Shown piece after piece: positions 56,820 to 64,000 of a stretch of 64,000 nucleotides of DNA (positions are counted from its first letter, which is position 1; every line of letters starts with the position of its first letter). A model generated the notes under the pieces. That model did no database searches and was not told where the DNA came from. It was given only the letters and a program-made list of their open reading frames with translations. Both the position numbers and the translations under genes were made by a program. This DNA comes from Pseudomonas sessilinigenes. Its GTDB lineage: Bacteria > Pseudomonadota > Gammaproteobacteria > Pseudomonadales > Pseudomonadaceae. The stretch spans positions 868,001 through 932,000 of the forward strand of contig NZ_CP027706.1 in NCBI RefSeq assembly GCF_003850565.1, given 5' to 3'.

Positions 56820-58850
56820 GTGAAGAGCTTGCTCTATCCCTCCATAGCGCTGATGAATCGCCTGAGCTTCGGCATGAAGTTCAGCCTGATCAGCGTGCTG
56901 TTCTTTGTGCCCATGCTGGTGACCAATTTTTACCTGGTACGCGACTCCTATCGCGAATTCCAGGGCACCCGGATCGAACTGCAAAGCCTCGATCTATTGG
57001 GCAGTAGCCTGGCCCTGCGCCGCGATCTGGAAACCCTCAACAACCTGGTGCAGATCAACGCCGGCCTCGGCCAGTCCGGCAAGGCAGGGGACCTGGAGAG
57101 CAGGATCGTCGCCCTGGAACAATCCGTGCTCCAGCGCCTGCAAGCCATGCAGGCCGTGACTGCCGACCCCCAGCAGGTGGAGGTTTTCAACGCCAAGCGC
57201 GAGGAGCTGGTCGCAGCCTTCAAGGCCCAGCAAGTGGAGAATTCGCTGCTGAACAAGAGCGGGCTGATCGGCAAGCTGCTGAGCAGTGCACAGTTGTTCA
57301 GCCAGATCATCGCCAGCCAGTCGGGTCTCAGCCGTGACGGCCAGGGCGATATCCGCCAGCTCAGCGAACTGATCACCAGTATCACCCCACAGGTCACCCA
57401 GACCCTGGGCGAGGGGCGGGCCATGGGGGCCTTCTCCCTGGGCCAGGGCTTTCTCAATTCGTCTTCCAGCACCCGTTTCGATGAATTGCTGGTGCAGATC
57501 GAAAAACTCCAGGCCGAGTATGGCCTCAAGTTGCAGGATGCCCTGGGCTCCAGCCGTGCCGCCCACGATGCCCTCGACGGCGTGGCCAATGCCAGCAAGG
57601 CCAGCCTCAAGCAGGCCAGCGAGCTGTTCGAAGAGCAGGTGGTGATGGCCGAGACCCTGGAGGCGCCCTGGCCGGCGTTCTATGACCAGGCCAGCACGCT
57701 GATGGCCCAGACCTACCAGCTCAACGAAAGCACCCTGAAATTCCTCGATGTCGAACTGCAAAAGCGCCTGGCGCAGAACCGCAGCCACATGGTGCTGCTG
57801 GTGGCGGCCCTGGCCCTGGTGTTCCTGTCGATCGTCTACCTGTATGGCGGTTTCTACGCCTCGACCCGCACCACCCTGCGTCGCCTGGGCGTGATGATGG
57901 ACAAGGTCGCGGCCGGCGACATGACCGTCACCTTCACCGCCCACAGCCGCGACGAGTTGGGCGACCTGGGCAGCCTGTTCAACGGCACGGTGCTGAAGAT
58001 CCACGATTTGATCGAGCGGGTCGGGCATACCGTGAGCGAGGTCGAGCGCCAGGCCGGGCAAGTGGAAAACGTCTCGGCCCAGAGCAACCAGGCAGTGGCT
58101 GGCCAGCGCAGCCAGATCGAGCAGGTGGCTACGGCAATGAACCAGATGTCCGCCACCTCCCAGGAAGTGGCCCGCAGCGCCGCGGCAGCGGTCAGCAGTG
58201 CCCATAGCGTCAACGACGAGACCATCAATGGTCGGGGCCTGGTGGAGTCCCAGCAGGGCAGCATTGCCCGACTGGCCAGCGAGATCGACCAGTCGGTGCG
58301 GGTGATCAACCAACTGGCCAGCGACAGCCAGTCCATCAGCCGGGTATTGGAGGTGATCAAGAGCATCGCCGAACAGACCAACCTCCTGGCCCTGAACGCC
58401 GCCATCGAGGCGGCGCGGGCCGGCGAGCAGGGGCGCGGGTTCGCGGTGGTGGCCGATGAAGTGCGCACCCTGGCCAAGCGCACCCAGCAGTCCACCGAAG
58501 AAATCGAAGACATGATCGGCAAGCTGCACGGCGGGGTCAGTGCGGCGGTCAAGGCCATGGGCAGCAGCCATGCCATGGCCAATGGCACGGTCGATCAGTC
58601 GGAGAAGGTCCAGCAGGCCCTGGAGAACATCCTCGGTGCGGTGGGCATGATCGTTGACCAGAACCAGCAGATCGCCGCGGCGGTGGAGCAACAGACGGCG
58701 GTGGCCCACGACATCGACCAGAACATCGTCGAGATCAATCGTGCTGGCGAGCGCACTGCTGAAGGCGCGCACCAGACCGAGGATGCCAGTCGCCAGCTCT
58801 CGGCCCAGGTGGTCCAGCTCAAGCAGTTGATCGGCGCGTTCCGGGTCTGA
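56820..58850 (+). CDS. Methyl-accepting chemotaxis protein, 676 aa
   Basis: The receptor has a first span near residues 20-40, a long helical periplasmic sensor (about 41-320), a second span (about 322-345), HAMP (about 347-400) and a cytoplasmic signalling domain with the tip IAEQTNLLALNAAIEAARAGEQGRGFAVVADEVRTLA. The sensor is all-helical and about 280 residues long, like helical-bundle sensors, and its ligand is unknown. The C terminus lacks the NWETF-type CheR tether. The start is GTG 56820 after AAAGGGAG. It follows ampDE as in P. aeruginosa. Confidence 0.93.
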   Translation: MKSLLYPSIALMNRLSFGMKFSLISVLFFVPMLVTNFYLVRDSYREFQGTRIELQSLDLLGSSLALRRDLETLNNLVQINAGLGQSGKAGDLESRIVALEQSVLQRLQAMQAVTADPQQVEVFNAKREELVAAFKAQQVENSLLNKSGLIGKLLSSAQLFSQIIASQSGLSRDGQGDIRQLSELITSITPQVTQTLGEGRAMGAFSLGQGFLNSSSSTRFDELLVQIEKLQAEYGLKLQDALGSSRAAHDALDGVANASKASLKQASELFEEQVVMAETLEAPWPAFYDQASTLMAQTYQLNESTLKFLDVELQKRLAQNRSHMVLLVAALALVFLSIVYLYGGFYASTRTTLRRLGVMMDKVAAGDMTVTFTAHSRDELGDLGSLFNGTVLKIHDLIERVGHTVSEVERQAGQVENVSAQSNQAVAGQRSQIEQVATAMNQMSATSQEVARSAAAAVSSAHSVNDETINGRGLVESQQGSIARLASEIDQSVRVINQLASDSQSISRVLEVIKSIAEQTNLLALNAAIEAARAGEQGRGFAVVADEVRTLAKRTQQSTEEIEDMIGKLHGGVSAAVKAMGSSHAMANGTVDQSEKVQQALENILGAVGMIVDQNQQIAAAVEQQTAVAHDIDQNIVEINRAGERTAEGAHQTEDASRQLSAQVVQLKQLIGAFRV

Positions 58851-59015
58851 GCCCGCCCTGCAGTGCAGCCCTGCCCAGGCCGGGCTGCCACAAGCTGTAG
58901 TAATTAATCGCTTTGTCTGGGGTGTTTTTCCTGCTTTCCTGCGCGTTTTTTCCGGGCGCCGCCTGCGCCCGGCCAGTCAGCCATGGCGTGTCCATGGCCC
59001 TGAGGAAATACGCCG

Positions 59016-59387
59016 ATGACCGTTTCTTCCGGAGTCCTGGGACGCTGCGCCCACTGCCAGGCTCTGCTCGATCTCGAACCCTGGCAACTCAACGCCATGG
59101 CCATGCAGGAACCCTTCGCCTGCAAGCACTGCCACAAGCCGCTCAAGCTCGACTGTCCGGAGCAGATCAAGCGCCTCAAGACCTTGGGCTCGTTCGCCAC
59201 CCTGCGGGCGCTGTTGATCGTGCTCTGTGCCACGGTGCTACTGGTGAGCCTGACATTGCAGTGGATCGGGCTGCTGGAGCGGAGCCTGCAACTGGGCATC
59301 TCGGCACTGGTGCTGGTGGGGTACCTGCTGGTGATGGCCATCGCCCGGCGCCGGCAGCGCCGGCCCTTGCTGCTACAGGCCGGCTGA
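59016..59387 (+). CDS. Zinc-ribbon membrane protein, 123 aa
   Basis: Cys11-x2-Cys14 and Cys36-x2-Cys39 form a likely zinc ribbon in the first 40 residues. Two hydrophobic spans follow (about 63-81 and 90-108), and the end is Arg-rich (RRRQRRP). The ribbon would face the cytoplasm. The family is not recognised. The gene converges on tatD with a 15-bp overlap of the 3' ends. Confidence 0.75.
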   Translation: MTVSSGVLGRCAHCQALLDLEPWQLNAMAMQEPFACKHCHKPLKLDCPEQIKRLKTLGSFATLRALLIVLCATVLLVSLTLQWIGLLERSLQLGISALVLVGYLLVMAIARRRQRRPLLLQAG

Positions 59388-60164
59388 GGGCCAGCCGAAC
59401 ACTGCGCAGGCGTTACGGGTGCTGGTGCTGGCCAGGTGCTCGGCACTGACGCCGATGATTTCGGCCAGGGCCGCGCAGATCTCCGGCAGGTGCTGGGGGC
59501 TGTTGCGCTGATGGGGGTACATCGCTGGGGCCATGTCCGGCGCGTCGGTCTCCAGCACTAGGGCTTCCAGCGGCAGTTCGGCGAGTACCTTGCGCAGGCG
59601 CAGGGCCTGGGGCCAGGTCGCGGCGCCGCCCAGGCCCAGCTTGAAACCCAGCTTGAGGTATTCCCGGGCCTCCTCGCGGCTGCCAGCGAAGGCGTGGATG
59701 ATCCCGCCGCGCTGGAGCTTGAAGCGCTTCAGGGTGGCAATCACCGCCGCATGGCTGCGCCGCACATGCAACAGCGCTGGCAGTTGGAAGTCCGCCGCCA
59801 GCTGCAGCTGGGCCTCGAACAGCGCCTGCTGGCGCTCGCGGTCCAAGTGCTGGAGAAAGTAGTCCAGGCCAATCTCGCCCACTGCGCACAATTGTGGATG
59901 CCCGGCCAGGCGCGCCAGCCAATCGCCCAGGTGCTGCAGGTCGGCAGGCTGGTGATCGTCCAGGTACACCGGGTGCAGGCCGAAGGCCGCGTAGAGCTGC
60001 GGGTCGCCTTGCACCAGGTCCCAGACCCGCTGCCAGTTACCCTGGTAGACCCCCAGCACCACCATCCGGCCGACGCCCCGGGCGCGGCTGTCGGCCAGCA
60101 GCGCCCCACGATCGGCGTCGAAATCCGGAAAGTCCAGGTGGGTGTGGCTGTCGATCAGCTCCAC
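59373..60164 (-). CDS. tatD: TatD family metal-dependent hydrolase
   Basis: This 263-aa TIM-barrel metallohydrolase has DSHTHLDF at residues 5-12, GEIGLDYF, LHVRRSH, and ETDAPDMAP near the C terminus, the full metal-binding set. TatD proteins are 3'-5' DNA/RNA exonucleases or deoxyribonucleases. It is directly downstream of fruR (3 bp) and so probably cotranscribed with it. It may be a TatD paralogue rather than the tatABCD-linked copy. Confidence 0.93.
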   Translation of the reverse strand: MELIDSHTHLDFPDFDADRGALLADSRARGVGRMVVLGVYQGNWQRVWDLVQGDPQLYAAFGLHPVYLDDHQPADLQHLGDWLARLAGHPQLCAVGEIGLDYFLQHLDRERQQALFEAQLQLAADFQLPALLHVRRSHAAVIATLKRFKLQRGGIIHAFAGSREEAREYLKLGFKLGLGGAATWPQALRLRKVLAELPLEALVLETDAPDMAPAMYPHQRNSPQHLPEICAALAEIIGVSAEHLASTSTRNACAVFGWPSAGL

Positions 60165-60167
60165 GGT

Positions 60168-61163
60168 TCAGCCCTGCTGGATACGCTGTTTGAAGGTCCG
60201 GGCGATGGCCTGTACGCCGGGCTGGTACTGGCCTTCTTCAATGGCCGCCAGGGCCAGTTGCAGGGCGGTGTCGGCGATCAGCTGATGTTGCTGGGCCATG
60301 GCGTTGACCGGCAGCGGCAGGAAGTCCAGCAGCTGGGTGTCGCCGAAGGTCCCCAGGCGCAGTGGCCGGGACTTGAGCGGGAAGTCGTGCAAGGCATCGA
60401 ACACCCCTTGCAGCAGCACATAGGAGGTGGTCACCAGGGCATCGGGCAGATGGCCCAGGCGCTGCAGCAACTCTTCCATCAACTGCCGGCCGCAATCGCG
60501 GCTGAAGGCCTCGCCGTGCTCGATCACCACGTCGCCGCCGAACCCCTCCAGGGCCTGGCGGAAACCCGCGGCCCGCTCCTGGCTGATACTCAGCTCCGGG
60601 CGGGCGCCGAGCAGCACGATCTGTCGGGGCTCGGGTTGCAGCAGGCTCTGGGTCAGGTGCAGGCTGGCTTGCAGGTCGTCGCTGATCACCGAGCAGAACT
60701 GCCCGGCCGGCATCATCCGGTCGATGGCGATGATCGGCAGCCCCTGGGCCTGCAATTGCTGGTAGCTGTCGTCTTCCGGCGGCAGGCAACTGGCGACGAT
60801 CAAGGCATCGCAGCGGCGCGCGCGAAACAGCTGCAGCAGTTGCCGTTCGCTGTCCGGCGCATCGTCGGAGCTGGCGATCAGCAACTGGTAGCCCCGGGCC
60901 CGCGCGCCTTGCTCGAGCAACTTGGCGATCCGCGCGTAGCTGGGGTTCTCCAGGTCCGGGAGAATGAAACCCAGGGTCCGGGTATGGCGGCTGCGCAGGC
61001 CGGCCGCCTGGGGATTGGGAGTGAAGCCGTGCTCTTCGACCACCGCCCGCACCCGTTCCACGGTGGCGTTGCTGATGCGCTGCTGTTCGGCCTTGCCGTT
61101 GATGACGTAACTGGCGGTGGTGACGGACACACCGGCCAGTCGAGCGATATCACTGAGTTTCAA
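60168..61163 (-). CDS. fruR: Fructose repressor FruR/Cra (LacI family)
   Basis: This 331-aa regulator has a LacI helix-turn-helix (MKLSDIARLAGVSVTTASYVINGKAE, about 1-26) and a periplasmic-binding-like effector domain (about 60-320). The pattern SVTTASYVINGKA and its place divergent from fruB identify the Cra group. In pseudomonads it mainly controls the fru operon in response to fructose-1-phosphate. It is divergent from fruB across about 300 bp. Confidence 0.93.
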   Translation of the reverse strand: MKLSDIARLAGVSVTTASYVINGKAEQQRISNATVERVRAVVEEHGFTPNPQAAGLRSRHTRTLGFILPDLENPSYARIAKLLEQGARARGYQLLIASSDDAPDSERQLLQLFRARRCDALIVASCLPPEDDSYQQLQAQGLPIIAIDRMMPAGQFCSVISDDLQASLHLTQSLLQPEPRQIVLLGARPELSISQERAAGFRQALEGFGGDVVIEHGEAFSRDCGRQLMEELLQRLGHLPDALVTTSYVLLQGVFDALHDFPLKSRPLRLGTFGDTQLLDFLPLPVNAMAQQHQLIADTALQLALAAIEEGQYQPGVQAIARTFKQRIQQG

Positions 61164-61309
61164 CCCGGGATTTCCTTATTTTTGGTGCTTGCCCCGACAT
61201 TTTCGCCAATCCTACCTGATCTGGGCACGCGACCAACGTCGGAACCGGCAATCGACCAGCAGGACTTCAAGAGGCGAAGATTATCGAGTAACTTGCCGAT
61301 CCTGCTAGA

Positions 61310-61321
61310 TTAAACGTTTCA
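61310..61321. promoter_or_regulatory. FruR/Cra operator
   Basis: TTAAACGTTTCA, the reverse of TGAAACGTTTAA, is a near-perfect match to the Cra consensus. It lies in the fruR-fruB gap, 141 bp upstream of the fruB start. Confidence 0.85.
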
Positions 61322-61355
61322 GCAGGCGTATTTTCTGGGCCAAAGCGTAAACGTA

Positions 61356-61365
61356 GAAGCGCTTC
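61356..61365. promoter_or_regulatory. Second LacI-type palindrome
   Basis: GAAGCGCTTC is a perfect 10-bp palindrome, 46 bp from the Cra operator. It could be a second, weaker FruR site. The rest of the 61164-61461 gap shows no other clear signal. Confidence 0.45.
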
Positions 61366-61461
61366 CGCCCGCTGGCCAGTCCCATTTTTGGCCATGACAG
61401 CGCCTACGCTGCTGACTTAAAACAATACCTAGCGCTGCCCCCGCGCTAAATAGGAGAACCC

Positions 61462-64000
61462 ATGCTCGAACTCACCGTAGAGCAGATATCCATGGGCCAG
61501 ACGGCTGTGGATAAGTCCGCAGCATTGCGCTTGCTGGCCGACAAACTGGTGGCTGACGGCCTGGTGGCTGCGGGTTACCTGAGCGGCCTCGAACAGCGCG
61601 AGGCCCAGGGCTCGACCTTCCTCGGCCAAGGCATCGCCATCCCCCACGGCACCCCTGAAACTCGCGACCAGGTCTTCGCCACCGGCGTGCGCCTGCTGCA
61701 GTTTCCCGAAGGCGTGGACTGGGGCGACGGGCAGATCGTCTACCTGGCCATCGGCATCGCCGCCAAGTCCGACGAGCACCTGCGCCTGCTGCAACTGCTG
61801 ACCCGCGCCCTGGGCGAGACCGACCTGGGCCAGGCCCTGCGTCGCGCCAGCTCGCCGCAGGCGTTGCTCAAGCTGTTGCAGGGCGCGCCCCAGGAACTGG
61901 CGCTGGATGCGCAGATGATTGGCCTCGGGGTGGCGGCGGAAGATTTCGAAGAGCTGGTGTGGCGCGGCGCACGCCTGCTGCGCCAGGCCGAGTGCGTGAG
62001 CAACGGCTTTGCCGCCGTACTGCAGCAGGTCGAGGCGCTGCCCCTGGGGGATGGCCTGTGGTGGCTGCACAGCGAACAGACCGTGTTGCGTCCGGGCCTG
62101 GCCTTCGTCACCCCGGACAAACCCATCCGTTACCTGGGCCAGCCGCTGAGTGGCCTCTTCTGCCTGGCCAGCCTCGGTGAAGCCCACCAGGCCCTGCTCG
62201 AACGCCTGTGCGCCCTGTTGATCGATGGGCGTGGCCAGGAGTTGTGGCGCGCCACCAGCACCCGCGCGGTGCTCGAAGTACTGGGCGGCGAGTTGCCGGC
62301 GGACTGGCCCAGCGCCCGGATCGCCCTGGCCAACGCCCATGGCCTGCACGCGCGCCCGGCCAAGGAGCTGGCGCAACTGGCCAAGGGGTTTGACGGCGAG
62401 ATCCGCATTCGTCTCGCCGACGGCAACGAACCGGCGGTGTCGCTCAAGAGCCTGAGCAAGCTGCTCAGCCTCGGCGCCCGGCGTGGCCAGGTGCTGGAAC
62501 TGATCGCCGAGCCGAGCATCGCCGCCGAGGCCTTGCCGGTATTGCTGGCGGCCATCGAGCAAGGGCTGGGCGAAGAGGTCGAGCCCTTGCCGACCGTCGC
62601 GGCGCCCGTGGATGTACCGCAAGAACTCGCCGCCCCGTTCAGCGCCCCAGCTGCCGGTAGCCTGGTCCAGGCCGTACCGGCGGCCCCCGGGATCGCCATC
62701 GGCCCGGCCCATGTGCAGGTCCAGCAGGCCATCGACTATCCGCTGCGTGGTGAGTCCGCCGCCATCGAGCGCCAGCGCCTGCAGAAGGCTCTGGGCGAGG
62801 TGCGCGAGGACATCCAGGGCCTGATCCAGTGCAGCCAGGCCAAGGCCATCCGCGAGATTTTCATCACCCACCTGGAAATGCTCGACGACCCCGAGTTGGT
62901 GGACGAGGTGCAGGCCCGTCTCAAGCAGGGCGAAAGCGCCGAGGCCGCGTGGATGAGCGTGATCGAAAGCGCCGCCCGGCAACAGGAGTCCTTGCAGGAT
63001 GCGCTGCTGGCCGAACGCGCCGCCGACCTGCGCGATATCGGCCGCCGGGTGCTGGCCCAGCTGTGTGGTGTGCTGGCGCCGGTGGAGCCGGAGCAACCCT
63101 ACATCCTGGTGATGGATGAGGTCGGCCCCTCGGACGTAGCTCGCCTGGACCCAGCCCGGGTGGCCGGGATTCTCACCGCCCGTGGCGGCGCCACGGCCCA
63201 CAGCGCCATCGTCGCCCGGGCCCTGGGCATCCCGGCACTGGTGGGGGCTGGCGCCGGGGTACTGCTGATGGCCTCCGGCACCGCCTTGCTGCTGGATGGC
63301 CAGCGCGGCCGGCTGCATGTCGCCCCGGACCCGGCGACCCTGCAGCGGGCGGTCGAGGAACGCGACAATCGCGAGCAGCGGCTCCAGGCCGCCGCCGAAC
63401 AGCGCCACCTGCCGGCCCAGACCCGCGACGGTCACGCGGTGGAAGTGTTCGCCAACGTCGGGGAAAGCGCCGGCGTCGCCGCAGTGGTGGAGCAGGGTGC
63501 CGAAGGCATTGGCCTGCTGCGCACCGAACTGATCTTCATGGCCCATCCCCAGGCCCCGGACGAAGCCACCCAGGAAGCCGAATACCGCCGCGTGCTCGAT
63601 GGCCTGGACGGGCGGCCGCTGGTGGTGCGCACCCTCGATGTGGGCGGCGACAAACCGCTGCCCTACTGGCCGATCGCCCAGGAGGAAAACCCCTTCTTAG
63701 GCGTGCGCGGCATCCGCCTGACCCTGCAACGTCCGCAGATCATGGAAGCGCAGTTGCGGGCGCTGCTGCGCTCGGCGGACAACCGGCCGCTGCGGATCAT
63801 GTTCCCCATGGTCGGCAGCGTCGAGGAATGGCGCCAGGCCCGGGACATGACCGAGCGCCTGCGCCGGGAAATCCCAGTGGCCGACCTGCAACTGGGGATC
63901 ATGGTCGAGGTGCCCTCGGCGGCCCTGCTGGCCCCGGTACTGGCCAAGGAAGTGGACTTCTTCAGCGTCGGCACCAACGACCTCACCCAGTACACCCTGG
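61462..64000 (+). CDS. fruB: Fructose PTS multiphosphoryl transfer protein FruB (EIIA-HPr-EI), partial at 3' end
   Basis: The first 846 codons are visible. Domains in order: EIIA-Fru (about 1-145, phospho-His62 in IAIPHGTP), a linker module (about 150-280), HPr-like (about 282-370, His296 in NAHGLHARP), and Enzyme I (from about 400, active His580 in RGGATAHSAIVARALG, later GGDKPLPY). The fusion carries phosphate from PEP to the fructose EIIBC, FruA. AGGAG precedes ATG 61462. Expect fruK and fruA downstream, outside the window. Confidence 0.96.
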   Translation, partial: MLELTVEQISMGQTAVDKSAALRLLADKLVADGLVAAGYLSGLEQREAQGSTFLGQGIAIPHGTPETRDQVFATGVRLLQFPEGVDWGDGQIVYLAIGIAAKSDEHLRLLQLLTRALGETDLGQALRRASSPQALLKLLQGAPQELALDAQMIGLGVAAEDFEELVWRGARLLRQAECVSNGFAAVLQQVEALPLGDGLWWLHSEQTVLRPGLAFVTPDKPIRYLGQPLSGLFCLASLGEAHQALLERLCALLIDGRGQELWRATSTRAVLEVLGGELPADWPSARIALANAHGLHARPAKELAQLAKGFDGEIRIRLADGNEPAVSLKSLSKLLSLGARRGQVLELIAEPSIAAEALPVLLAAIEQGLGEEVEPLPTVAAPVDVPQELAAPFSAPAAGSLVQAVPAAPGIAIGPAHVQVQQAIDYPLRGESAAIERQRLQKALGEVREDIQGLIQCSQAKAIREIFITHLEMLDDPELVDEVQARLKQGESAEAAWMSVIESAARQQESLQDALLAERAADLRDIGRRVLAQLCGVLAPVEPEQPYILVMDEVGPSDVARLDPARVAGILTARGGATAHSAIVARALGIPALVGAGAGVLLMASGTALLLDGQRGRLHVAPDPATLQRAVEERDNREQRLQAAAEQRHLPAQTRDGHAVEVFANVGESAGVAAVVEQGAEGIGLLRTELIFMAHPQAPDEATQEAEYRRVLDGLDGRPLVVRTLDVGGDKPLPYWPIAQEENPFLGVRGIRLTLQRPQIMEAQLRALLRSADNRPLRIMFPMVGSVEEWRQARDMTERLRREIPVADLQLGIMVEVPSAALLAPVLAKEVDFFSVGTNDLTQYTL

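Noticed and set aside
58860-58905. GC-rich GCAGCCC/GGGCTGC hairpin after the chemoreceptor gene.
   Set aside because: No T-run follows and the arms are short, so it was not called a terminator.

Overview
The window looks like a chromosomal segment of a Pseudomonas fluorescens-group bacterium (P. protegens/P. chlororaphis/P. fluorescens type). The supports are: high-GC codon use; the gene order smpB-ratA-rnfH-bamE-fur-recN-grpE-dnaK-dnaJ-dapB-carAB-greA-yhbY-rlmE-ftsH-folP-glmM-tpiA-secG-rimP-nusA-infB-rbfA-truB-rpsO-pnp and nadC-DUF1631-ampDE-chemoreceptor, which is the classic Pseudomonas order; and a tmRNA tag reading ANDETYGDYALAA. No species call is attempted.

Layout. (1) 1-6914: a LuxR-family receptor gene (5' part, cut by the window edge) diverges from a proline iminopeptidase gene and a complete dipeptide/oligopeptide ABC importer. 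This matches the PipR/PsoR/OryR-type plant-signal locus, and a lux-box-like inverted repeat lies in the divergent promoter. (2) 6915-8560: a poorly conserved patch with an unrecognised 189-aa gene, a tandem 40-bp repeat in what may be transposase debris, and the tmRNA gene ssrA. (3) 8561-17595: a lactate module: a D-lactate dehydrogenase, the three-subunit LutABC L-lactate dehydrogenase, the permease LldP and the divergent regulator LldR, with a near-textbook LldR operator. (4) 17677-23292: smpB, a sodium:neurotransmitter-type symporter, ratA-rnfH, bamE, fur and recN (SOS-controlled by a LexA box). (5) 23544-28392: grpE-dnaK-dnaJ-dapB, with two clear sigma-32 promoters. (6) 28393-49975: pyrimidine/arginine precursor synthesis (carAB, with a pyrBI-like leader), greA, ribosome and RNA-processing genes, ftsH, folP, glmM, tpiA, secG, two tRNAs, and the long rimP-nusA-infB-rbfA-truB-rpsO-pnp translation/RNA-decay cluster, then tRNA-Thr. 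(7) 49976-51682: a small variable island behind tRNA-Thr with a decayed reading frame, an unknown lipoprotein, a MITE-like inverted-repeat element and a small acidic protein. (8) 51746-61163: nadC, a DUF1631 protein, ampDE (peptidoglycan recycling), a chemoreceptor, a zinc-ribbon membrane protein, tatD and the LacI-family fructose repressor fruR. (9) 61462-64000: the 5' 846 codons of the fructose PTS multiphosphoryl-transfer protein gene fruB, which runs off the window.

Most of the window is conserved core genome. I see no large undescribed system. The items most worth a second look are the receptor/peptidase/transporter locus with its receptor substitution and lux box, the carA leader open frame that runs through its own terminator, structured RNA around rpsO-pnp, a cysteine-free Fur, the IS-like debris beside ssrA, the MITE-like element at 51.0 kb, and the unknown genes at 7.1, 8.6, 50.4 and 59.0 kb.
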